Part shown: in pieces, positions 1-5,680 of the stretch
Position numbering within the stretch: position 1 is the stretch's first letter
Layout: every line of letters begins with the position of its first letter
Assembly: GCA_002293545.1 (NCBI GenBank)
Contig: DBDL01000069.1
Coordinates: forward strand, 737-11,907
Direction: 5' to 3'
DNA: 11,171 nt
From: Lachnoclostridium sp. UBA933
GTDB taxonomy: Bacteria > Bacillota > Clostridia > Lachnospirales > Lachnospiraceae
Notes under the pieces: generated by a model
What the model saw: the letters and a program-made list of their open reading frames with translations, nothing else
Database searches by the model: none
Told to the model about the DNA's origin: nothing
Position numbers and translations under genes: made by a program

Positions 1-93
1 GTCTGCTAAGTCGTGTCCGCCTGTAAAATCGTGTCCGTCTGCTAAGTCGTGTCCGTCTGACATATCATGACCGCCTATGGAATCATGACCGCC
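1..93. repeat. 18-bp in-frame tandem repeat (five copies) coding the GGHD hexapeptides
   Basis: On the plus strand the unit is GTCTGCTAAGTCGTGTCC or a variant. Copies lie at 1-18, 19-36, 37-54, 55-72 and 73-90, and the array may continue beyond the left edge. Copies 1 and 3 are identical over all 18 bases. The two copies nearest the membrane segment (55-90) have diverged, with TCATGACC replacing TCGTGTCC. The period is a multiple of three, so each unit adds one G/D-G-H-D-x-x hexapeptide to the minus-strand protein. Copy number could therefore change by slippage without breaking the reading frame. Confidence 0.9.
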
Positions 94-210
94 CCCGATA
101 AATCCAAATAAAAGCAGAACTGTCTGTATAATCAGTAATAATGTTGCCGGTAACGCTGCCAGTGCAAAACATTGTTGTACGACAGAAAGAGAGTCCCACC
201 AAAGCTTCAT
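1..210 (-). CDS. Small membrane protein, NfeD/OB-fold-like, with GGHD repeats (partial, N-terminus only)
   Basis: The first 70 residues are visible; the gene runs off the left edge. It starts at an ATG (208-210) with a strong SD, AGGAGG, 7 bases upstream (CCTCCT at 218-223 on the plus strand). The N-terminus has a short amphipathic start (MKLWWDSLSVVQQ), then one hydrophobic segment at about residues 14-38 that can span the membrane. From residue 40 on there are five tandem hexapeptides of the form G/D-G-H-D-x-x, rich in His and Asp. A WWDSL-type start, one membrane helix and an acidic Gly/Asp/His stretch resemble the clostridial NfeD-like/OB-fold membrane proteins that often sit beside a flotillin gene. 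That assignment is from memory of the family and is uncertain because the OB-fold part lies outside the window. The gene lies 63 bases downstream of the DUF1836 gene on the same strand, so the two probably share a transcript. The His/Asp repeats could bind divalent metal, which is inference only. Confidence 0.6.
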   Translation of the reverse strand, partial: MKLWWDSLSVVQQCFALAALPATLLLIIQTVLLLFGFIGGGHDSIGGHDMSDGHDLADGHDFTGGHDLAD

Positions 211-273
211 AGCATTTCCTCCTCATTTTAAATTGATATCGGTACGAAACCTCAGCAACGCCGCACCGATCAT

Positions 274-822
274 TCATATATGCAATTCCTCCAGCATCAT
301 TCCCGCCTGATCTTTTAATACGGAACATATATAAAGTATGCCCATAATCCTGAATATTTGAGTTGCATTTTTTTTCCATCCCTGATACGGTCCCGGATAA
401 CCGTCCATAACAAGCTGTATGGAAGTCGGAAGATTATTTACGTTCATTTCGGAATGTATCATAATATCCACAAAGATACAATATGTTTCAAATTCACTGA
501 CCTCTTTTCCCGCATCCGGGTCCTTTCCCCGGTTGATACACTCCAGTAATTTCGTAATATGCTCTAATTGCATCCCCTCTTTTAATAAATTCAGTATCAC
601 AATCCTGCAAAACTGATTTTTATTGTATTTTTTATCATAAGGAGAAGAAACGAACCTTCGTTTGACCCAATTTTGTAATACATGCGTTGACAACCCCGTC
701 AGGCTTGAAACTTGAGAAAGCATTAACCCGCCTGCCAAAAACATGGAATTCAGCACATCCCGCACCGAATATCTGTCTGCCGGCATCTCTACCACCGTAC
801 CCGGTAGTTTCAGAATATTCAA
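274..822 (-). CDS. DUF1836 domain protein, putative HTH transcription regulator
   Basis: The protein has 182 residues when started at TTG (820-822). That start has an AAGGAGG SD 8 bases upstream (831-837). An in-frame ATG at 841-843 lies directly next to the -10 box, upstream of the expected transcription start, so it is unlikely to be used. Residues about 34-55 look like a MerR-type helix-turn-helix (LSQVSSLTGLSTHVLQNWVK), followed by a wing-like YDKKYNKNQ segment and a helix LNLLKEGMQLEHITKLL. This order is typical of DUF1836 proteins, a poorly characterised Firmicutes family presumed to bind DNA. The C-terminal half has no motif I can name. It lies upstream of the GGHD-repeat membrane gene and divergent from sleC. 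Palindromes around its promoter suggest autoregulation, which is inference. The family call is fairly sure; the target is unknown. Confidence 0.78.
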   Translation of the reverse strand: MNILKLPGTVVEMPADRYSVRDVLNSMFLAGGLMLSQVSSLTGLSTHVLQNWVKRRFVSSPYDKKYNKNQFCRIVILNLLKEGMQLEHITKLLECINRGKDPDAGKEVSEFETYCIFVDIMIHSEMNVNNLPTSIQLVMDGYPGPYQGWKKNATQIFRIMGILYICSVLKDQAGMMLEELHI

Positions 823-844
823 TATTTTCGCCTCCTTTATCATG

Positions 845-873
845 ATTATATCACACGGTCACGTGACTGTCAA
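845..873 (-). promoter_or_regulatory. Near-consensus sigma-A promoter of the DUF1836 gene
   Basis: On the minus strand, TTGACA (plus 868-873) and TATAAT (plus 845-850) are both perfect consensus hexamers with a 17-bp spacer. Transcription should begin at about 836-840, just before the SD at 831-837, giving a very short leader to the TTG start at 822. A perfect promoter this strong is often held in check by a repressor, which fits the palindrome inside its spacer. Confidence 0.85.
858..867. promoter_or_regulatory. 10-bp perfect palindrome GTCACGTGAC, candidate operator
   Basis: GTCACGTGAC is self-complementary and lies inside the 17-bp spacer of the DUF1836 promoter. A protein bound here would sit between the -35 and -10 boxes. 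MerR-type regulators bind spacers in this way, and the DUF1836 protein has a MerR-like HTH, so autoregulation is possible. The function is inferred from position only. Confidence 0.45.
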
Positions 874-894
874 TGTGAAATTTAACTTTCACAT
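873..894. promoter_or_regulatory. 22-bp inverted repeat between the two divergent promoters, candidate operator
   Basis: The arms ATGTGAAA (873-880) and TTTCACAT (887-894) are perfect 8-bp inverted repeats around a 6-bp AT-rich centre (TTTAAC). The left arm touches the -35 box of the DUF1836 promoter (868-873), and the right arm covers the proposed -35 region of the sleC promoter (890-893). A dimer bound here could affect both promoters. The binding protein is unknown; the DUF1836 product is the nearest candidate. Confidence 0.55.
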
Positions 895-918
895 GGGAAT
901 CGCTTAAAGCATAAAATA
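890..918 (+). promoter_or_regulatory. Putative mother-cell (sigma-K/sigma-E type) promoter of sleC
   Basis: CACA (890-893), 16 bases, then CATAAAATA (910-918) matches the Bacillus sigma-K pattern mACm-N16-CATAnnnTA at every fixed position. The same -10 with TCACATG (889-895) at 14 bases also resembles sigma-E sites (near TCATATT and CATACAAT), so the two cannot be separated by eye. Transcription would start near 924-926, leaving room for the SD AAAGGA at 935-940 and the ATG at 949. Mother-cell expression fits a cortex-lytic enzyme that is deposited in the spore coat and cortex layers. Confidence 0.5.
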
Positions 919-948
919 AAAACATATAAATCTGAAAGGATTGTTTTT

Positions 949-2208
949 ATGCCCTATTCAAATAATCCGGAATGGACCGGAACCGGACGTTTCCAGGTGG
1001 ACGCCTTACTCAGTGATATCGGATCCCCTGCTGAAAATGCAATAATCACCATCGTTCCCACCAATAATAAAAGTCAGGTAGTAGATGAAATCATTACGGA
1101 TTCTTCAGGTCAGACGCCTGTCATCGACCTTCCCGCACCTCCCGTAGATTCTTCTTTACAGCCAAACGGACAAATGCCGTACAGCGAATATGACATCAGC
1201 GTACAGATGGGAGGTTATGAACCGGTTTATGTTGAAGGAGTCCAGATCCTTTCCAACACCATCTCTTACCAGAATGTCACACTGCTTCCTCAGACCAATC
1301 TCCCGCCGCAGTCAAACACGATTGAAATATACGAACATACATTATGGGGCAATTTCCCCCCGAAAATCCCCGAAGAGGATACAAAACCCCTCCCGCCGTC
1401 AACCGGATTCGTCGTACTCCCCGAACCGGTCATACCGGAATATATCATTGTACATGCAGGTACTCCTAAAAATTCCTCTGCTCCGAATTATTGGATTCCT
1501 TTTACGGATTATATTAAAAACGTAGCCAGCAGCGAAATTTATGCTACCTGGCCGGAGCAGACCATACGCGCCAACGTGCTGGCAATCATTTCTTTTACCC
1601 TCAACCGCGTCTATACGGAATGGTACCGGGGGCAGGGTTATTCGTTTACCGTAACAAATTCCACTGCTTATGACCAGGCTTTTGTCTACGGCCGGAATAT
1701 CTTTGAGGAAATCTCCAGGGTTGTGGATGATATTTTCAATACCTTCATTACCAAACCAAATATCCGTCAGCCTTTATTGACCCAATACTGTGACGGAAGA
1801 AAAGTATCCTGCCCCGGCTGGATGACCCAATGGGGTTCTAAAAATTTAGGGGATCAAGGTTATTCTGCCATTGATATTTTAAAACATTTTTATGGTTATG
1901 ATATTTTCCTGATGCAGGCAGATAAAGTATCGGGAATTCCTTCTTCTTATCCCGGAACCGCTTTGCAGACCGGCTCTTCCGGTCCGTCGGTACGCATAAT
2001 CCAGGAGCAGTTGAATGCCGTTTCCAAGCATTATCCATTGATACCAAAGGTAATCGTAGACGGCAATTTCGGCGAAACGACACGGAAAGCGGTGGAAACC
2101 TTTCAAAAAATCTTTCACCTTGATACCGACGGCATCGTAGGTCCTGCCACATGGTATAAACTCTCTCATATCTATGTGGCGGTCACAAGAATGGCGGAGC
2201 TGAGATAA
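949..2208 (+). CDS. sleC: SleC-type spore cortex-lytic enzyme precursor
   Basis: The protein has 419 residues; the ATG follows SD AAAGGA (935-940) by 8 bases. It should hydrolyse spore cortex peptidoglycan during germination, stored as a zymogen that Csp proteases activate (known for C. perfringens and C. difficile SleC). Residues about 15-112 form a beta-rich pro-region with the SleC-like segment LPAPPVDSSL. Residues 118-165 are a proline-rich linker where processing is expected. Residues 163-320 are SpoIID-like: YIKNVASSEIYATWP (189-203) matches the lytic transglycosylase signature, with E196 as the likely catalytic Glu. YCDGRKVSCPGWMTQWG (280-296) matches the SpoIID MSQWG region and has Cys281 and Cys288. 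Residues 343-406 are a C-terminal PG_binding_1 domain (VDGNFGETTRKAVETFQ, DGIVGPATW). There is no signal peptide or membrane helix, as expected for a mother-cell protein. Its stop overlaps the start of the next gene, a Csp protease. Confidence 0.88.
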   Translation: MPYSNNPEWTGTGRFQVDALLSDIGSPAENAIITIVPTNNKSQVVDEIITDSSGQTPVIDLPAPPVDSSLQPNGQMPYSEYDISVQMGGYEPVYVEGVQILSNTISYQNVTLLPQTNLPPQSNTIEIYEHTLWGNFPPKIPEEDTKPLPPSTGFVVLPEPVIPEYIIVHAGTPKNSSAPNYWIPFTDYIKNVASSEIYATWPEQTIRANVLAIISFTLNRVYTEWYRGQGYSFTVTNSTAYDQAFVYGRNIFEEISRVVDDIFNTFITKPNIRQPLLTQYCDGRKVSCPGWMTQWGSKNLGDQGYSAIDILKHFYGYDIFLMQADKVSGIPSSYPGTALQTGSSGPSVRIIQEQLNAVSKHYPLIPKVIVDGNFGETTRKAVETFQKIFHLDTDGIVGPATWYKLSHIYVAVTRMAELR

Positions 2209-3848
2209 TGGATGAACGTATTGAGGTTATCGTAAAATACAACGGTGATATTATGAAGCTGGAACAGGAATTAGGTATTGAGGTAGAAGTTTTGGATGAA
2301 AACTATGCCATTCTTACCCTGGAACCGTCAGTCCTTGATATCCTTCCCGGTTTTCGGGAAGTGGAGGCAATCGAAAGACCAAAGAATTTATTTTTAAACA
2401 TAACCCAGCCGATGCAGGACTCGTGCGTTTTTGTCAATCAAAACAACGAAAGCAAATACACCGGAAAAGGTACGATCGTTGCCGTATTGGATTCCGGTAT
2501 TGATCTGACGCATCCGGATTTCATTGATGACAACGGGAACAGCCGTATTCTGGCACTTTGGGACCAGACCAAAACGGGAACCCCTCCCGCCGGTTTCAAA
2601 GCCGGTTCCGAGTATTCAAACAGCCAGATCAATGAATTGCTTGCAAGCCGGACAATTCCGGAAAATGAACTGCCCGGCGCCGATCTGATGGGGCACGGCA
2701 CATCGGTTGCCGGTATCGCCGCGGGAAACGGAAATGCCAGCATCGGGGAGAATCGCGGGATGGCTCCTAACGCGTCCCTTATTATTGTCAAACTCGGCGA
2801 ACGGGGATTTCAATCCTTTGCACGTACGACAGAGATGATGCGTGCGATTAAATATACCATTGATAAAGCCATCTCTTTCGGCTTACCGGCCGCCATTAAT
2901 ATAAGCTACGGAACAAATGAAAGCTCGCATGACGGGAAATCGCTTTTTGAACAATACATTGATGATATGTCGGAGAAATGGAAATGTGTGATTGCAGTTG
3001 CGAGCGGAAACGAAGGAATTGCCGGACATCATTTCTCAGGAACGATAAAAAATTTACAGGAAATGAACATTCCTTTTGTCGTATCCGGCGGTTTCTCCTC
3101 TTTTTATCTTACCCTGTGGAAGAATTTCAGCGATCTTTTTTCGATCGAACTTCTTCTTCCCAATAATCTGTCTACCGGTATCCTGGAGCCTTTTGACAGA
3201 GTAAGGACTCTGAATTACAACAATATGGAGATTACGATTATTAATAATCAACCGACTCACTATAATGAAGATCAGGAAATCTATGTTCAGGTAAATACCT
3301 CAAAGCCAAGTGTTGACGTTGGCATCGGAACGATTCGTATCCGGGCGGTCAGTATTGTAGACGGACATTTTAATATATGGCTTCCCGTAACCGAGGAAGT
3401 GGGAACAGGTACGGCATTCTCGGCTCCCGACAGGGATATTACGATAACAAGTCCCGCTACCGCCTCCAAGGTCATATCAGTCGGGGGATATAATCCGGTT
3501 TTGGATACGATTGCCCCTTTTTCAGGAAGAGGATATACCAGAAATATTATACGCATCAAGCCTGATCTTGCCGCTCCCGCAGTCAATATCCTTGCTTCCC
3601 GTTCCGGGGGCGGATACGATCTGTATACGGGAACCAGCTTTGCCGCTCCGTTTGTTTCCGGAGCCGCAGCAGTTATGATGGAATGGGGAATTACGGACGG
3701 AAATGATCCGTTTTTGTTTGGACAGCGCATCAAGGCCTTTCTGAAATTAGGTTCCAACAGAAAACAAGGCGTGGTTTATCCAAATAAAGAATGGGGTTAC
3801 GGATCCCTTTGTCTGCAAAACACAATAGACTATTTAAACCGTCTATGA
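2208..3848 (+). CDS. Csp-family germination protease (subtilisin-like, S8), CspB-like
   Basis: The protein has 546 residues. Its ATG shares one base with the sleC stop (TAATG, 2206-2210) and has a GGAG SD at 2196-2199, so it is translationally coupled to sleC. It is expected to cleave the SleC pro-region. Residues 1-70 form an inhibitory prodomain (RIEVIVKYNGDIMKLEQELG), probably removed by self-cleavage near 64-72. The S8 catalytic residues are all present: D95 (AVLDSGID), H163 (GHGTSVAGIAAG), oxyanion-hole N268 (ASGNEG) and S477 (GTSFAAPFVSGAAA). The gap from N268 to S477 is 209 residues, about 140 more than in plain subtilisin. This fits the jelly-roll insertion (about 280-420) typical of Csp proteases. 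There is no secretion signal, unlike degradative subtilisins. It resembles CspB because it is catalytic and linked to sleC, but A/B/C naming cannot be settled here. Its 3' end overlaps the convergent csp gene by 6 bp. Confidence 0.87.
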   Translation: MDERIEVIVKYNGDIMKLEQELGIEVEVLDENYAILTLEPSVLDILPGFREVEAIERPKNLFLNITQPMQDSCVFVNQNNESKYTGKGTIVAVLDSGIDLTHPDFIDDNGNSRILALWDQTKTGTPPAGFKAGSEYSNSQINELLASRTIPENELPGADLMGHGTSVAGIAAGNGNASIGENRGMAPNASLIIVKLGERGFQSFARTTEMMRAIKYTIDKAISFGLPAAINISYGTNESSHDGKSLFEQYIDDMSEKWKCVIAVASGNEGIAGHHFSGTIKNLQEMNIPFVVSGGFSSFYLTLWKNFSDLFSIELLLPNNLSTGILEPFDRVRTLNYNNMEITIINNQPTHYNEDQEIYVQVNTSKPSVDVGIGTIRIRAVSIVDGHFNIWLPVTEEVGTGTAFSAPDRDITITSPATASKVISVGGYNPVLDTIAPFSGRGYTRNIIRIKPDLAAPAVNILASRSGGGYDLYTGTSFAAPFVSGAAAVMMEWGITDGNDPFLFGQRIKAFLKLGSNRKQGVVYPNKEWGYGSLCLQNTIDYLNRL

Positions 3849-5555
3849 TTCCTTCAAAAAATCAAATACCTGATATAAATTCAGTTTACCGTAACCCCAT
3901 TGTACATTCGGATATTCCAAGTCCAAGTCGCGGCTGCAGCCACTGATTAAGAGTGACCTCATCCGGTTCATATTGAGTGCCGGTTCATTGCCTTCTACAA
4001 TTCCCCATTGCAGCAATAATGCACATGCACCGGATGTTATCGCCGCCGCGGCACTTGTACCGTTCATGGTTCCGTAACCGGTCGGATACACGCCTTTGAC
4101 ATCCACGCCGGGGGCTACAAAATCCGGCGCCATTCTGGGTTCCGCCGTAGGTCCCCAGGAGGAAGAAATATAAAGACTTTGTTCATAGCTGTTATAAGCA
4201 CCGCAGTTTATAATATGATGCGCCGTTGCCGGTACCGTAATCGTATGGTTCGGTGACGGGTTTAAAAATTCCACTTCCGGATAGGTTATTCCGGTAATCG
4301 GCATCCAGGCATTGTATTTGCCGCTCAATACGGAATCCCCGTATAATTTGATATTCCATATTCCGCTTGTCGGAGCTTTCACATTGATCACTGCCACATT
4401 ATTTGTATTGGTATAATATACAATCAATACTTCCGATTTGCCCAACGTAAACCGGTCGGAAAAAATAGTGGAAAACCGCATCGGAATACGGCTGGTTGTT
4501 TCATCCAGCGGTGAAATCAATTCCACCGATATTTTATCAAATGCCTCATACCAGACAAAGACGGAAAACATCGGAACATTTTCTCCGACAGAAATACTAA
4601 TCTCCCCGGTATCACCCGTATTGGGAATTGTCCCTTCGCTGTGGTGCTTCATGTTACTTTCGTTGCCGGCAGCCGCGACACAAATAATTCCCGTCTTGTT
4701 TGCTGTGGAAGATATATATTGCTCCAGCACCGTATTCCCGTTATGCCCCCCGAAATTACTCCCCATTCCGATACATATCACGACCGGACGATTCAGTTCA
4801 CCGGCTCTGTCAAAAATAAATTTCATTCCCAATGCAAAATCCGTTGATGAAAACAGATGATCAATCCCTGTCATCAAAAATCTCTCTTTATAAAATTCGT
4901 TTGCGGGGCGGAGCTTTACGGCAATGATTTCCGCATCCGGTGCCGCGCCGGCATAGGTACCCTTTTCTCTGCTTCCTGCAACCGACGCAAGAAAGGTGCC
5001 GTGTCCCTGGTTATCTGTTGACGGTACGACCGACAGCGGATTCGGTGATGTCAATGCCCGGTTGATCTCCTCTTGTGTATATACGGCGCCGAAGCGCATA
5101 TTTTCAGGCGGCGTTCCCGTCAATGTCTGATCCCATATATATTTGATTTTGCTCGTTCCGTCCTCATACTGAAAAGCCGTTTTGGTATAATCAATACCCG
5201 TGTCTACAAATCCCAATATTACACCCTGTCCTGTCAAGTTCAAAAAGGGCTGCTGCTGAACATCGGTAATTTGTGAGGCAATGAGTGCTTCCTCTCCCAA
5301 CAGCGATAGTATCTGCGGTTCGATATTCACATAATTCATTCCCAAATCCTCAGAAATCTGACGGAGATATTGCCGCTTTGTATAGACAATAACAAAAGAG
5401 CCATTACTCAACAATGTGCCGATCTTAATATACGGCTTGTCGGCAATATAATTTTGAAAACGGTTTGAGTTGGCAAGCATAAAATCAATGGTATCCGGTT
5501 CTGCAATAAAATCATCAAGTGACATGTCCGCATAGTTTTCTTCTTCCGGAGGCAT
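3843..5555 (-). CDS. Csp-like S8 subtilase, 570 residues, paralogue 1
   Basis: The ATG at 5553-5555 has SD AAGGAG at 5562-5567. The S8 catalytic residues are intact: D118 (GFVDTGID), H185 (GHGTFLASVAGS), oxyanion-hole N298 (AAAGNES) and S501 (NGTSAAAAITSGA). N298 and S501 are 203 residues apart, again indicating the Csp jelly-roll insertion. The region before the catalytic core is about 110 residues, some 23 longer than in the sleC-linked Csp. It begins with an acidic segment (MSLDDFIAEPDTIDF) shared with the neighbouring paralogue. There is no signal peptide, so it is presumably a spore or mother-cell protein. It could process SleC, process another Csp, or act in germinant sensing; the sequence does not decide. 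The next gene upstream is a gapless paralogue of equal length, so the pair arose by tandem duplication. Its stop (TAG, 3843-3845) lies inside the convergent csp gene, leaving no room for a terminator. Confidence 0.85.
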   Translation of the reverse strand: MPPEEENYADMSLDDFIAEPDTIDFMLANSNRFQNYIADKPYIKIGTLLSNGSFVIVYTKRQYLRQISEDLGMNYVNIEPQILSLLGEEALIASQITDVQQQPFLNLTGQGVILGFVDTGIDYTKTAFQYEDGTSKIKYIWDQTLTGTPPENMRFGAVYTQEEINRALTSPNPLSVVPSTDNQGHGTFLASVAGSREKGTYAGAAPDAEIIAVKLRPANEFYKERFLMTGIDHLFSSTDFALGMKFIFDRAGELNRPVVICIGMGSNFGGHNGNTVLEQYISSTANKTGIICVAAAGNESNMKHHSEGTIPNTGDTGEISISVGENVPMFSVFVWYEAFDKISVELISPLDETTSRIPMRFSTIFSDRFTLGKSEVLIVYYTNTNNVAVINVKAPTSGIWNIKLYGDSVLSGKYNAWMPITGITYPEVEFLNPSPNHTITVPATAHHIINCGAYNSYEQSLYISSSWGPTAEPRMAPDFVAPGVDVKGVYPTGYGTMNGTSAAAAITSGACALLLQWGIVEGNEPALNMNRMRSLLISGCSRDLDLEYPNVQWGYGKLNLYQVFDFLKES

Positions 5556-5571
5556 AGTTTTCTCCTTATAT

Positions 5572-5595
5572 ATGATAAGACCTGAGGTTTATCAT
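5572..5595. promoter_or_regulatory. Inverted repeat in the promoter/leader region of Csp paralogue 1
   Basis: ATGATAA (5572-5578) and TTATCAT (5589-5595) are perfect 7-bp arms. The inner bases ACC/GGT (5580-5582 and 5586-5588) extend the pairing past one unpaired base. It runs from the edge of the CATAGAATA element to 5 bases before the SD (5562-5567). It could be an operator or a weak leader hairpin. The other paralogue lacks it although the flanking promoter element is conserved. Confidence 0.35.
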
Positions 5596-5603
5596 ATTCT
5601 ATG
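5595..5603 (-). promoter_or_regulatory. CATAGAATA -10-like element for Csp paralogue 1
   Basis: On the minus strand GCATAGAATAT fits the CATAnnnTA -10 pattern of sigma-K (and is close to sigma-E). It lies 40-48 bases upstream of the ATG. The same nine bases recur at almost the same distance before the second paralogue, and the sleC promoter has CATAAAATA. A TACA that could act as a -35 lies 17 bases upstream, one base off the usual spacing, so the -35 is not secure. Confidence 0.5.
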
Positions 5604-5648
5604 CCCTGACGGAATAATTATGTAAACTTTTATGATAATTTCAACCGT

Positions 5649-5680
5649 AACGATTATAGGTATCCCAATGAACGATTATA
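5649..5680. repeat. 10-bp direct repeat at the junction of the two csp paralogues
   Basis: AACGATTATA occurs at 5649-5658 and again at 5671-5680, where it overlaps the stop codon of the upstream paralogue. The 22-bp offset and the position in the 120-bp gap between duplicated genes make it a possible relic of the duplication. In AT-rich sequence it could also be chance. No convincing intrinsic terminator was seen in this gap. Confidence 0.4.

Noticed and set aside
1..93. Short regular repeats that could suggest a CRISPR array
   Set aside because: Units are 18 bp, directly abutting, without spacers and in frame with a coding region; this is a protein repeat.
211..273. ATCGGT/ACCGAT inverted repeat between the DUF1836 and GGHD-repeat genes as a terminator
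   Set aside because: The stem is only 6 bp with a loop of about 20 bases and no following T-tract; it is not a convincing terminator or attenuator.
874..893. TGTGA/TCACA half-sites resembling a CRP operator
   Set aside because: The half-sites are 10 bases apart rather than 6, and classical CRP control is not typical of Clostridia. It is kept only as a generic inverted repeat.
1838..2791. Several long antisense ORFs opposite sleC and the first csp
   Set aside because: They lie fully within strongly supported genes, lack SD sites and known motifs, and fit shadow frames of biased coding sequence.
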